DNA of 64,000 bases from JASGDC01 sp047606545 (GTDB lineage: Bacteria > Actinomycetota > Actinomycetes > Actinomycetales > Micrococcaceae): the NCBI GenBank assembly GCA_047606545.1, contig JASGEI010000020.1:62001-126000 (forward strand), given 5' to 3'. The translations under genes were made by a program, and so were the position numbers. The notes beneath the pieces were generated by a model. The model worked only from the letters and a program-made list of their open reading frames with translations. It did not search any database and had not been told where the DNA came from. This document shows, one piece after another, positions 16,293-26,359 of this stretch; position 1 is the first letter of the stretch; the number at the start of each line of letters is the position of its first letter.

Positions 16293-18095
16293 GTACATTT
16301 CCTCTACTTTATCCGCAAAGTCTTTAAGTGCAGCTATTCTCTTTAACTTCATAGTAGGGGTCATATGCCCAGATTCTACAGTAAAACTATCTGGGATAAT
16401 CTTAAATTTACGAATTGATTCAGCACGAGACACGTTTTCGTTAACCTCATCAACTTTACTTTGAATTTCAGCAATAACCTGTGGATGAGTAGTTGCTTCT
16501 TCCACTGATAGTGGCTTATCGAAACCTTTATTTCGACACCAATTTCCAAGCTCAATTTTATCTAAAGTTACCAGTGCAGAAACGAATGGTCTATTTTCAC
16601 CAACAATTAGTGCTTGTTCTACAATTAGTGAACTATTTATGCCATCTTCCATTGGTGTAGGATAAACATTTTTACCACCTGCAGTGACAATAATGTCTTT
16701 CTTACGACCAGTAATCTTCAAGAAGCCATCTTCATTAATAGTGCCTAAATCACCAGTTTTAAACCAACGTCCCTCTGTAAAAGCTTCTTCAGTAGCTTGC
16801 TCATTCTTCCAATAGCCTTTGAAAACGCCAATACCACGTACTAAGACTTCCCCATCTTCAGAGATGCGTGCTTCATTTCCAGGACATAGTCGCCCAACTG
16901 TACCAATATTAGTATGCTCTGGAGTATTCAAAGATAGTGGAGCGGTAGTCTCAGTTAAACCATAACCTTCAAGAATTGGCATTCCAGCACCAGTAAAGAA
17001 GTGAATTAACTCAGGATTAAGTGCACTTGCGCCCGATACTATATATTTACAATGTCCACCAAGAGCCTTACGTAATTTCTGATAAATTAACCTATCAAAT
17101 AACCGCTGTTGCACCTTAGTATTAAAGCTAACGCCACCGTTTGCTTTCTGTTTCGAGTACTGTACTGCAACATTGTGCCCACGCTTGAAGATTTTACCCT
17201 GACCTTTACTTTCAGCCTGTGAAAGTGCAGAGCCATAAACTTTTTCAAGTACCCGCGGTACCACTAATAACCAGGTTGGCTTATAACTCTTAAAGTCCTC
17301 AAGAATATTAGCCATTGAACCATGTGACATATTAATTTCAGCAGCTAGACAGCATAACTGTACTGCGCGTCCTAGAGCGTGCGCTAACGGTAAAAACATG
17401 ATAGTTCTAGAGCTTTCTTTAGGTGTTAGCACCTCAGGAATAGTTAAAATGACATTTGCCGCAATTTCCACAAAATTACCATGCGTCAGTTCACAACCTT
17501 TAGACTTACCAGTAGTCCCAGAGGTATAAACCAAAGTAGCTACACTATCGAGGTTAGCAGCAGAACGTACTTCTTCTAGTTGTTCATCCGTAATATCAGT
17601 TTTAGCTAATAACGTTTCATAGTTAGTACCAAGTTCACTACTTTCAAAAGTCCAAATATCCTTTAATGCAATACCTGCTTTATTGGCAGCAGAACTTATT
17701 TGATTAGCACGATCTTCATTATCGACAATAACAGCTTTTGCATTAGAATCTTTGAGAATCCATTCGATTTGTGGCCCAGAAGAAGTTTCAAAAATTGGCA
17801 CGCTAATAATACCTGCGTACCACATTGCAAAGTCTACAAGTGACCACTCATATCTAGTAGGAGCCATGATTGCAATGCGCTCTCCTGGCTTATATCCTTT
17901 TTCAATTAAAGATTTAGCAATTAGTCTTACGTCTGCATGAAATTTTTTGACAGTAACATCAACCCACGAACCACGTAATTTACGACTATATATCTCGTAT
18001 CGCGGGTTAGATTTAACCTTTTTTTCTAATAAATCGGTAATATTACTATCTGGGTCAACTTTAACTAATTTTGTGCTAGAAACTTCTTGCATCAT
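16284..18095 (-). CDS. Long-chain acyl-CoA synthetase, FadD15 type (AMP-binding)
   Basis: 603 residues. Activates fatty acids with ATP and CoA. Visible ANL motifs: YTSGTTGKSKGCELTHGN (P-loop, A3), GYGLTETTAPLS (A5), WFKTGDLGTINEDGFLKITGRKKDIIVTAGGKNVYP (A7-A8 hinge), and a C-terminal domain ending in PTMKLKR with the catalytic Lys. The 'long' FadD15 form with a wide insert between A3 and A5 is typical of actinobacteria. No partner gene lies in an operon with it. Confidence 0.93.
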   Translation of the reverse strand: MMQEVSSTKLVKVDPDSNITDLLEKKVKSNPRYEIYSRKLRGSWVDVTVKKFHADVRLIAKSLIEKGYKPGERIAIMAPTRYEWSLVDFAMWYAGIISVPIFETSSGPQIEWILKDSNAKAVIVDNEDRANQISSAANKAGIALKDIWTFESSELGTNYETLLAKTDITDEQLEEVRSAANLDSVATLVYTSGTTGKSKGCELTHGNFVEIAANVILTIPEVLTPKESSRTIMFLPLAHALGRAVQLCCLAAEINMSHGSMANILEDFKSYKPTWLLVVPRVLEKVYGSALSQAESKGQGKIFKRGHNVAVQYSKQKANGGVSFNTKVQQRLFDRLIYQKLRKALGGHCKYIVSGASALNPELIHFFTGAGMPILEGYGLTETTAPLSLNTPEHTNIGTVGRLCPGNEARISEDGEVLVRGIGVFKGYWKNEQATEEAFTEGRWFKTGDLGTINEDGFLKITGRKKDIIVTAGGKNVYPTPMEDGINSSLIVEQALIVGENRPFVSALVTLDKIELGNWCRNKGFDKPLSVEEATTHPQVIAEIQSKVDEVNENVSRAESIRKFKIIPDSFTVESGHMTPTMKLKRIAALKDFADKVEEMYKK

Positions 18096-18143
18096 AACCT
18101 CTTAGCTCATCTAAACTATCTAATAAAACTAACATTTTTTTGT

Positions 18144-18596
18144 CTACCGCTCTAGCACCATCGGAATATGGATAATATCGGCATCCATATATGTGGGTCC
18201 ATTACGTTTAAAACCAAACTTTTTATACCAATTCTCTAAATGAGCTTGTGCACCTAATTTAATTACTGGAGAACTAGAATTTTCAAGAACATATTCAATC
18301 AACTTACCTGCATAGCCATGGCCTCGATATGGTTTTGCTGTTGCTACCCTACCAATAATGTCATTATTAACTTCGTCTTTTAAAACACGTAGTACTGCAG
18401 CAACTTCACCAACAATTTCTAGCCAAACATGCCTAGTTTCTGGCAAACCATCAAATTCGTCAATTTCTGGCACAGTAACTTGCTGTTCGACAGTGAATAC
18501 ATCACCACGAATCTTAAATAATGCCCACAGCTCTCTAGCTGAAATATCCACAATTGTGGCATCTTTTATTTGATAGCTAGGTGTATCATCTATCAA
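18144..18596 (-). CDS. GNAT family N-acetyltransferase, ElaA-like
   Basis: 150 residues. The N-terminal part LWALFKIRGDVFTVEQQ followed by E-I-D-E-F-D is the ElaA signature, and the acetyl-CoA loop reads VATAKPYRGHGYAGKLIEYV (R-G-x-G-x-A). The physiological substrate of ElaA proteins is not firmly known. It overlaps the upstream mannosyltransferase gene by four bases. Confidence 0.85.
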   Translation of the reverse strand: MIDDTPSYQIKDATIVDISARELWALFKIRGDVFTVEQQVTVPEIDEFDGLPETRHVWLEIVGEVAAVLRVLKDEVNNDIIGRVATAKPYRGHGYAGKLIEYVLENSSSPVIKLGAQAHLENWYKKFGFKRNGPTYMDADIIHIPMVLER

Positions 18597-20119
18597 CTTA
18601 TCTTCCTTAAACCAGCAATTGTGCGTGGTTGCTTCTCATATTGATAACCACCGCGCTGAAAAAACATCTTTGAAGTAGCATCAAAGTACATGAAATAACC
18701 TAAACCAGCAATTGTCATTCCAAACATAATAATCTGTAGTATTGCACGTCCTTGTATCAAAACTGAAATATCAAAAGTATCTAATAACCCATACGTTAAG
18801 AAAAAACCAACAATCAAAATAAAAGCTTGCATTCTGAGCTTATTACGAACTCCAGTCATCCCCCAAAGAATCAAAACCCATAGTGCATACCAAGGATAAA
18901 CTACTGTTGAGATTAAAACGACAACTGTAAAAACATAAAGCATTTTCCGCAAAACTTTAATGTGGTGTGCACCTAATACTAAATACGCACAGATAACTAA
19001 ACCAATCAACAACGCAACATTTTTTACAATATCAATAGAGGTTTGGATATCTCCACCAAATAATACTGACAATACTGCGCCAATAACTACTACTGGTGCA
19101 TACCAATTTTGTGTCTGCCCTGGAGTGCTAAACGCTGATAGCCACCCCATACCCCAGCCTAAAATAGCACCTAATAGAGCAACTGGCACCATAGCAATAA
19201 TGAGACTCATCATCCAGTACTTTATACGTTCTAACCAACCAATATGACCTTTTGCCCAAATAAGCCCAAAGAATGGAATAGCAATGATAGTTATCGGTTT
19301 AACTGAAATGGATAAAGCTAGTAATAACAACCCTCTAACTGGCTTATTAATGAGCATAAAATAGATACCAGTAATTAAAAACCCCATCATTAATGAGTCG
19401 TTATGCCCACTAACAATGAATTGCAATAGAAATAGCGGGCTCATCGCAGCGAACCAGAGTGCTTTAGCTGGACGATGTCCATTTAATTCTGCTGCTTTTG
19501 GCAAAAAATGCACTATCATTACTACCCCAACTACCGCCAGTATCCGTAATAGCGGAATGGCTATTTCTGGGCGTTCACCAGTCCCTATTACGATAAGCTC
19601 AGTCATGAAAATCCATAATGGACCATAAGGAGTTCTTGCTTCACTCCAAGTCGGATCTGCACCAATGTAGAGCCACCCCGGAATTGCTGAAACTCCATTG
19701 GAATATGGATCTAATCCACTTTGCGCCAACCTACCTTGAGCCATATAAGCATACATATCTCGGCTAAACATCGGAAATGTGAAAATTAATGGTAGTGCCC
19801 AAATATAGATACCTTTTTTAACTGCTTCTAAACTACCTGCCCCCCAGTTGCGCAAATCATGAGCTACATAGAGCCACGCACGCATTAAACCAACTGTCCC
19901 TATTACTACCATTGCTAATGCAATAGTGATCATTGGATAGTTTAAACGTAAATCAAAAAGTATTTGACTACCCCACATACCTTTTGGCGGTATCCAACCA
20001 ACAATAAACGAGGCAATTAGGATAAACATTGAAGATACAAAGCCGGATATGTAATTTTTTCGCATAGATTTTTCTAATTCTGCATCACCCAACAAAGGGT
20101 TGCTTAGAAATTTTTCCAT
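18593..20119 (-). CDS. Polyprenyl-phosphomannose-dependent alpha-1,6-mannosyltransferase, MptA/MptB family
   Basis: About 508 residues with ~13 membrane helices. GT-C motifs typical of MptA/MptB are present: FPMFSRDMYAYMAQGRLAQ, GLDPYSNG, and RTPYGPLWIF. Corynebacteriales and relatives use these enzymes to extend the mannan core of lipomannan-type lipoglycans on the outer membrane face. I choose ATG at 20119 because AGAGGA lies nine bases before it; TTG at 20149 and ATG at 20128 are alternatives. Presence of the gene suggests a mannan-containing lipoglycan in this organism. Confidence 0.85.
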   Translation of the reverse strand: MEKFLSNPLLGDAELEKSMRKNYISGFVSSMFILIASFIVGWIPPKGMWGSQILFDLRLNYPMITIALAMVVIGTVGLMRAWLYVAHDLRNWGAGSLEAVKKGIYIWALPLIFTFPMFSRDMYAYMAQGRLAQSGLDPYSNGVSAIPGWLYIGADPTWSEARTPYGPLWIFMTELIVIGTGERPEIAIPLLRILAVVGVVMIVHFLPKAAELNGHRPAKALWFAAMSPLFLLQFIVSGHNDSLMMGFLITGIYFMLINKPVRGLLLLALSISVKPITIIAIPFFGLIWAKGHIGWLERIKYWMMSLIIAMVPVALLGAILGWGMGWLSAFSTPGQTQNWYAPVVVIGAVLSVLFGGDIQTSIDIVKNVALLIGLVICAYLVLGAHHIKVLRKMLYVFTVVVLISTVVYPWYALWVLILWGMTGVRNKLRMQAFILIVGFFLTYGLLDTFDISVLIQGRAILQIIMFGMTIAGLGYFMYFDATSKMFFQRGGYQYEKQPRTIAGLRKIS

Positions 20120-20223
20120 GCGAGGCATTCCTCTTTTCAATAACAACAATGGTAGCTAGAATAATGCTTTAATAACGATTATTACTACCTACCAATATAC
20201 CAAAAAATAGCTGATATTAGCGA

Positions 20224-23046
20224 TTAGATATTAATACGAATACCACTACCTTCTCGAGTTTTAACTAACTCAATTTGCTGTGGAATGCGCTGTTTCATCT
20301 CCTCCACATGGCTAATTAAACAAAGCGTACGCCCTTCCTCTTTGAGCTTCTCCAAAGTATCCATAACACTATCTAAAGCCTGTGAATCTAAAGAACCAAA
20401 GCCTTCATCGATGAATAGAGTATCTAGCTCTACACCACCAGTTTCATGCTTAATGACATCAGCTAACCCTAACGCTAAACTTAAAGATGCCATGAAAGTC
20501 TCGCCACCAGATAATGAAACTGTTTGTCGCACTTCACTATTAAAGTCATCATAGATTTCAATACCCATACCAGTCTTGCGACCACGACCCGGTTCACGTT
20601 CATCGGTATAACGGAATTCGTATCTCTCAGACATCTTTCGCAGATGATCACTAGCAAATTCAATGACCTGTTCAAGCTTTGCCGCCAATACGTATGTTAG
20701 TAAATCCATACTACGGGTATTTTCACTACCACGACCATTAATTGTATTTGCTAGTGTCTCAAGAGCAAAAGCATCTTCGATAACTTTCTGATTTTTACTA
20801 CGTGAACTATCAAATTTTTCTTTCACAGAAATAGTTTGTTTAGCAATTTGAGTGATGCTTTGCTTAGAAACAGCTAGATTTTCTCTAATTAATTTAAGCT
20901 CTTGATAATCATTAAATAAAGTGTCAACAGTTGCTGCATCTGGAACGGTAACTTTTGCTTCAAACTCAGCTACAGCTTTTTCATAGTTATCATCATTGGT
21001 CTTAATTTCAAGAGCACCTTTTTTACGATCAAAGTCGCTAATACTCACTTTGTAATTATGCTCAGTCTGAGTATCTAAAAGCATACTAGCTACATCAACT
21101 TCACTATTAAAACCATGTTTTTCAAGCGCAACTGCAACGGCTTGCTGCGCTTCATCATAATTTGATTTTGCCTGTTCATTATTTCGTAAAACTCTAACTA
21201 ACTTTTTGTATGTATTACCTAAGTTATCGTTATCATTAATTTGTTTCTTATAATCTTGAACAGTTAAATTTTCAGCTAGTTTAGTACGGCGCTGGTTCAC
21301 TTGCTTTAACTCTTCTTCATACTGCATGATGCAACTTCGTACTTTTTTAATAAGAGTGCTAACACTACTATTAACACTTACCTTAGCTATGGAACTAGCT
21401 TTAGCAATTTCTAAATCAGTTTCAGAAACCTCTGAAATTCCTGTTTCAACTTCTTTAAGCTTTGCTTCTACTTTAACTAGCTCATCTTTGGCTATATCAA
21501 TCTGTTTTTCTGCTTTATCGACTTTTCGCTCTTCCTGCTCAAGTTTTTCATCCTGAACTAACTCCTCAGTTGCATTCCACATAGCTAATTTGGGGTGTTC
21601 CAAACTACCGCAGACTGGACATGGTTCTGTATCTTCAAGATCACTAGCCAATAAAGCAGCTCTTTGCTCACGTTGTAATGCACGTAACCCTTTAAGCTTC
21701 AATTCCATATCTTGATGGTTAGCTTTAGCTTCATTAAATGTCGCTTTAGCTTGGCTAACCTTACTAGTAGTTTTATCTTTAACAACTAATAACGAAGCAA
21801 TGTATTGATACTTTTCAGTATTCATTTTTTCAAGCTCTGTTTCAGCTTTATCTAGTTCTTTTAACTCTTGTAAAGCGACTTTCAATTTTACTGTTTCTAG
21901 AGTTAACTCATCAATTTCTTTTTGGTAATCATCAATAGTTTCTTGTTCCGTAAAACTACTATTTTTTCTCGCTACAGTTAATTCTTTATCTAACGCTAAT
22001 TTTGCATTTTTTGCTTTTTGCTTTGCATTGTCTTTATTAGTAATAGTAACTTTTACTTGGTTAGCTTTATTATGCTTTTCCAGAGCAATCTCTTTAACTT
22101 TAACGCTAGGTTTTAACTCAACAATTTTTGTCTGAAGTTTATTAACTTCATCAAGAAGTTTTCGCCTTTCGACAATTGCTTCTGCCTCTGCATATTTATT
22201 AGTTGCTGTTTGATAATTAGTATCACTTTTTGCAAATTCTTCAGTTATTTGTGTTTTAGCATAATCACTGATTTTTGTAACTTCATTAAGAATTACTACA
22301 GTTTGTTCAGCATTTTCTACTTCGCTAAACTCAATCTCACTATCTTCCGGCAAATAATATTGGGCTAACTGTTTGTAAATAACCCGGCTTTGATCAACTA
22401 AACGTTGCCACTGTTTCAAAACTTTCTCAGTCTTTTGCTTTGCCGTGATTCGTTCCTGATCAAACCATTCTTGAATTTGCTCATAAGTATAGACTGGGAA
22501 TATTTGTTTTAAGACTGTTTTACGCTCATCAGGTTTCGCTTTTAAAAACGCATCAAAACGACCTTGGGGTAGTAGAATAATCTGAGAAAACTGATCTGCT
22601 GTTAAGCTTAAAATCTTCTGCATTTCCATATCAGTATCTCTAGCTTTTGCAGTTAACGCTTCACCCCAACCATTATCATCGTAAATATTTAATTGTGCTT
22701 CAGTGGCTTGCACACGTTTACCAGCACCACGTTTTTTTAACACCTCATGCGCTGGCTGTCGATACACTTTGTATTTTTTCCCTAAGTGCTCAAAGATTAA
22801 TTCCACATATGGCGTCACATCTTCATCTGCAAAAGTACTTTTTAATCTTTTTTTATCTACTTCTTCTTTATTTCCAGGTAACTTTCCATAAAGAGCAAAA
22901 AACATTGCATCCAGAATACTTGTCTTACCTGAACCAGAAGGACCAGTTAGCAAAAAACTGCCATCTTGTGAGACTTCACTAAAATCAATTAATTGTTTAT
23001 CTCTGAACGGACCAAAAGCCTGAACTTCTAGGGTTATGAGTCTCAT
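20224..23046 (-). CDS. sbcC: DNA repair exonuclease ATPase subunit SbcC
   Basis: 940 residues, Rad50-like. Walker A GPSGSGKT at residues 35-42, long coiled coils (~170-450 and ~490-780), zinc hook C-P-V-C at 476-479, ABC signature LSGGETFMASLSLALGLAD and Walker B LDTLFIDEGFGSLD near the C-terminus. With SbcD it opens hairpins and processes DNA ends. Start overlaps the sbcD stop by four bases. The terminal part GIRINI is normal. Confidence 0.96.
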   Translation of the reverse strand: MRLITLEVQAFGPFRDKQLIDFSEVSQDGSFLLTGPSGSGKTSILDAMFFALYGKLPGNKEEVDKKRLKSTFADEDVTPYVELIFEHLGKKYKVYRQPAHEVLKKRGAGKRVQATEAQLNIYDDNGWGEALTAKARDTDMEMQKILSLTADQFSQIILLPQGRFDAFLKAKPDERKTVLKQIFPVYTYEQIQEWFDQERITAKQKTEKVLKQWQRLVDQSRVIYKQLAQYYLPEDSEIEFSEVENAEQTVVILNEVTKISDYAKTQITEEFAKSDTNYQTATNKYAEAEAIVERRKLLDEVNKLQTKIVELKPSVKVKEIALEKHNKANQVKVTITNKDNAKQKAKNAKLALDKELTVARKNSSFTEQETIDDYQKEIDELTLETVKLKVALQELKELDKAETELEKMNTEKYQYIASLLVVKDKTTSKVSQAKATFNEAKANHQDMELKLKGLRALQREQRAALLASDLEDTEPCPVCGSLEHPKLAMWNATEELVQDEKLEQEERKVDKAEKQIDIAKDELVKVEAKLKEVETGISEVSETDLEIAKASSIAKVSVNSSVSTLIKKVRSCIMQYEEELKQVNQRRTKLAENLTVQDYKKQINDNDNLGNTYKKLVRVLRNNEQAKSNYDEAQQAVAVALEKHGFNSEVDVASMLLDTQTEHNYKVSISDFDRKKGALEIKTNDDNYEKAVAEFEAKVTVPDAATVDTLFNDYQELKLIRENLAVSKQSITQIAKQTISVKEKFDSSRSKNQKVIEDAFALETLANTINGRGSENTRSMDLLTYVLAAKLEQVIEFASDHLRKMSERYEFRYTDEREPGRGRKTGMGIEIYDDFNSEVRQTVSLSGGETFMASLSLALGLADVIKHETGGVELDTLFIDEGFGSLDSQALDSVMDTLEKLKEEGRTLCLISHVEEMKQRIPQQIELVKTREGSGIRINI

Positions 23047-24188
23047 TGCACACTCTCCTTGCTAACCTCAGATACTGCTTTTTCAATCAGTTCTTTCTGT
23101 GTTTGATCAGCAGCTCTACTTTGCACATGGTCCAAGAAGCCTCCAATAATTTCTTCTGCCTTCTCACTATTATTTGAGCCTAGTTGAGGAGCAACTAACT
23201 TGCGATCAGATTTAGCAATATCGTATTTTAAGACACAAAGGTGTTTAAAACGAGTTTGTAGTTTGTCAAAAGCCCGTTCTGGTCTTTCCTTTTGTTTTAC
23301 AGTAATTTGTGTCCAAGCAGCTTCTGCATGATTAAACTCTACGGAGTTTAATAGCTCTGCAAGAGAACCTTTAATAACGGCAAGTTCTCTATAACTACTA
23401 GGATTAATAGCCTTTATAGAACCTAATCCTTTAGCATCAAGCTCGAATAACCAAAAACCTTTATCCTGATTAACTTCATTAAAGCTATATGGCATAGGAG
23501 ATCCGGAATAACGCACTGTTTCACTAAGGGTTTGCTGTCCATGTAAATGTCCTAGAGCACTATAGTTGAAGTCTTCAAAATGTTTTATTGAAACACTATC
23601 AACACCACCAACACCGATAGAGCGTTCACTTTCGCTGCTTTCACCACCAGTTACAAACGAATGTGATAAGACAATTGACCTTGGATTACCACGCCCTGCT
23701 AAGTCAGTTTTTATCAAGTCAGTAGCTGCCTTCATTGCAGTCTCTGGATTAGCCGGTTCAATATTTAAACCATCTTTATCAGCTAGAGGTTGGATATATG
23801 GAATGCCATAAACGGCAATATCTCCATGTTTATCTTTCAAGATTAAAGGTCGATTAATATCAGTAATTTTAGTACGTAAATAGAAACCACTGATTTCCAT
23901 AATCTCACCTAATGTACCAAGCCTAATCCTAGAATCATGATTTCCTGAAATCATAAATATCTTGGCACCTGCAGCTAAGATATTTTTTATGGTTTTTTCA
24001 TATAACTTAATTGACTCAAGCGGTGGCTGCTGCCGATCATAAACATCACCAGCAACTAATACAACATCAACATTTTCATCGTTAATAATCTTAACGATTT
24101 GCTCACAAAACAATTCTTGCGGTTCTGCAGTAGAGTGACCATGGAACTTACGTCCTAAATGCCAATCTGAAGTATGTAAAAATTTCAT
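23043..24188 (-). CDS. sbcD: Exonuclease subunit SbcD
   Basis: 381 residues, Mre11-like metallophosphoesterase. Metal-binding motifs DWHLGRKFHG, VLVAGDVYDR, SGNHDSRIRLG, LSHSFVTG and ALGHLHGQQ are all intact. The C-terminal part binds SbcC. First gene of the sbcDC pair. A TAGTAT sequence six bases before the ATG suggests a leaderless transcript. Confidence 0.96.
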   Translation of the reverse strand: MKFLHTSDWHLGRKFHGHSTAEPQELFCEQIVKIINDENVDVVLVAGDVYDRQQPPLESIKLYEKTIKNILAAGAKIFMISGNHDSRIRLGTLGEIMEISGFYLRTKITDINRPLILKDKHGDIAVYGIPYIQPLADKDGLNIEPANPETAMKAATDLIKTDLAGRGNPRSIVLSHSFVTGGESSESERSIGVGGVDSVSIKHFEDFNYSALGHLHGQQTLSETVRYSGSPMPYSFNEVNQDKGFWLFELDAKGLGSIKAINPSSYRELAVIKGSLAELLNSVEFNHAEAAWTQITVKQKERPERAFDKLQTRFKHLCVLKYDIAKSDRKLVAPQLGSNNSEKAEEIIGGFLDHVQSRAADQTQKELIEKAVSEVSKESVQ

Positions 24189-24277
24189 ACTACTATACTA
24201 AATGTAATCACCGACAAAAATTGATTGCCTAAAAAGCTTAAGTACTTTTGCGCATCTAACGCAAAGTTTCCTAAAAA

Positions 24278-24754
24278 CTAGTATTCGACTTTATCTTCGT
24301 TTTCATTCCAAGCATTAAAAGGAGCTATTGGATCACTCACTTTTAGATGTTCTACTGGCGTCTCCCACTGCGAAACTGGAATTTCTTCAAATAACTTATA
24401 AAAAGCTAAATCATCAAAACCAACTTCAGCGGCCTGATAACGGTCTGCAGCAAACGTCACCTTATCAAGTCGTGCCCATAAGCATGAAGCCATACACATT
24501 GGACAAGGTTCACATGAAGAATAAATTACACATCCTTCTAAATTAAAAGTATTCAATTTTTTACAAGCTTCTCGAATAGCCATCACTTCAGCGTGAGCAG
24601 TCGGATCATTAATCACAGTCACTGAATTTTGTCCAGTTCCTACGACTTCACCGTCCTTAACTATTACTGCACCGAATGGGCCACCACCTTGTTTTACATT
24701 AGTAGTAGCTAATTGCAAAGCCTGCTCTATGAACTTATTATCAATATTTGTCAT
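24278..24754 (-). CDS. Nucleoside/guanine deaminase (GuaD-like cytidine deaminase fold)
   Basis: 158 residues. Zinc and proton-shuttle motif TAHAEVMAIREAC (H-A-E) and SSCEPCPMCMASCLW (P-C-x2-C) are complete, and GGGPFGAVIVKDGEVVGTGQN at the N-terminus matches the B. subtilis guanine deaminase group. It probably turns guanine into xanthine, but tRNA-type or cytosine deaminases share the motifs. Length and the tail DKVEY agree with GuaD. Ribosome site GGGAAGAG. Confidence 0.85.
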   Translation of the reverse strand: MTNIDNKFIEQALQLATTNVKQGGGPFGAVIVKDGEVVGTGQNSVTVINDPTAHAEVMAIREACKKLNTFNLEGCVIYSSCEPCPMCMASCLWARLDKVTFAADRYQAAEVGFDDLAFYKLFEEIPVSQWETPVEHLKVSDPIAPFNAWNENEDKVEY

Positions 24755-24868
24755 AGTCTCTTCCCAATCGTTTCGTACTTGTGTATCGTATCGGTTATTT
24801 GTATAAAAATAAAGGGTAGTTTAGGCTTTAAGAGGTATAAATTCAGATAAAAATGATATTCTGAACAC

Positions 24869-26359
24869 ATGCGTAATAGCGAAAACACAAAAGATATTGT
24901 TTTAATTGGTGGCGGTATAATGAGTGCCACCCTAGCAACTTTCATTAAACAACTAGAACCAAACTGGTCTATTGATATTTATGAAAGACTAGATGAAGTT
25001 GCCTTAGAAAGTTCTAATGCCTGGAATAACGCCGGTACTGGTCATAGTGCATTATGCGAACTTAACTACACAACTGAAGAAAAAGATGGCAGCATAAATA
25101 TTCAAAAAGCCATCGACATCAATGAAAAGTTCCAAGTTACTAAGCAGTATTGGGCATCATTAGTCGAACAAGGCATTATTGAAGATCCAAGTAGTTTTTT
25201 AACCCCTATAACACATGCAAGTTTTGTCTGGGGTAAGCAGCATAGTGAATTCTTAGAAAAACGCTATGAAAAGCTTAAGCCACAAAAACTTTTTGAAGAT
25301 ATTCAATTTACTGATCAACAAGACGAAATTGCTGAATTTGCGCCATTATTGATGAAAGAACGTAATCCTGAACAACAAGTTGCAGCTAGTAGATTTCCTA
25401 CCGGCACTGATGTTGATTTTGGCGCTTTAACTAAACTGTTGTTTGACAAAGTTACTGACAGTGACGCTAATTTACACTTAGAACATCATGTATCTGATAT
25501 CAAACGTGATACTGACGGCACTTGGAAAATTACTATCCGTGACGCAGAAGGTTACACTAAATCAATAAACACACGATTCGTATTTATTGGTGCTGGTGGT
25601 GGTGCTTTAGGATTACTACAAAAAACTGGCATTCCACAAAGTAAAGGCTTCGGTGGTTTCCCAGTTTCAGGACAGTTCTTAAAGACCACTAATCCTGAAT
25701 TAGTCGCACAACATGATGCTAAGGTATACGGTCAAGCTGCTGTGAATGCTCCGCCAATGAGTGTGCCACATTTAGATACTCGGGTAATAGATGGTGAGCG
25801 TTCCTTACTATTTGGTCCTTATGCTGGTTTCTCTACCAAGTTCCTAAAAACTGGTTCTTATCTAGATTTACCACTATCACTTAAACCAGATAATCTTTAC
25901 CCAATGGTTCGTGCCGGACTTAGTAACCTACCTTTGACTAAGTACCTAGTTACTGAGGTTGTTAAAAAACGTCAGGATAAAGATTTATCTTTACTGGAAT
26001 TCATGCCAAGCGCTGACCCAGAAGATTGGGAATTAATAGAGGCTGGCCAACGTGTACAAGTCATTGAAAAGAGCAAGGAAAAAGGTGGCGTACTGCAATT
26101 TGGTACTGCAACTATTGTTTCTTCTGATGGAACAGTTTCTGCACTTCTTGGAGCATCTCCAGGAGCTTCTACAGCACCTTCAATTATGCTTGATATTCTA
26201 GAAAAGGCATTCCCAGCTCGTTTCGATAAATGGTTACCTAGAATTAAAGATATGATTCCCGGCTTTAAGACTTCACTTAATGATAATCCGAAGCTTGCTG
26301 ATGAAATATTTGCACACAGCGCCAAGAAGCTAAGAATTCAAAGAGATTTTGAAGGTTAA
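24869..26359 (+). CDS. mqo: Malate:quinone oxidoreductase
   Basis: 496 residues. FAD-dependent membrane-associated enzyme that oxidises malate to oxaloacetate and feeds electrons to quinone. N-terminal Rossmann motif VLIGGGIMSATLATFIKQLEP and family blocks NAGTGHSALCELNYT and GGFPVSGQFLKT are typical. It has a TGA-TATTCT extended -10 box six bases before its ATG (leaderless). Its stop codon overlaps that of the convergent exonuclease gene, and its terminator hairpin lies inside that gene. Confidence 0.96.
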   Translation: MRNSENTKDIVLIGGGIMSATLATFIKQLEPNWSIDIYERLDEVALESSNAWNNAGTGHSALCELNYTTEEKDGSINIQKAIDINEKFQVTKQYWASLVEQGIIEDPSSFLTPITHASFVWGKQHSEFLEKRYEKLKPQKLFEDIQFTDQQDEIAEFAPLLMKERNPEQQVAASRFPTGTDVDFGALTKLLFDKVTDSDANLHLEHHVSDIKRDTDGTWKITIRDAEGYTKSINTRFVFIGAGGGALGLLQKTGIPQSKGFGGFPVSGQFLKTTNPELVAQHDAKVYGQAAVNAPPMSVPHLDTRVIDGERSLLFGPYAGFSTKFLKTGSYLDLPLSLKPDNLYPMVRAGLSNLPLTKYLVTEVVKKRQDKDLSLLEFMPSADPEDWELIEAGQRVQVIEKSKEKGGVLQFGTATIVSSDGTVSALLGASPGASTAPSIMLDILEKAFPARFDKWLPRIKDMIPGFKTSLNDNPKLADEIFAHSAKKLRIQRDFEG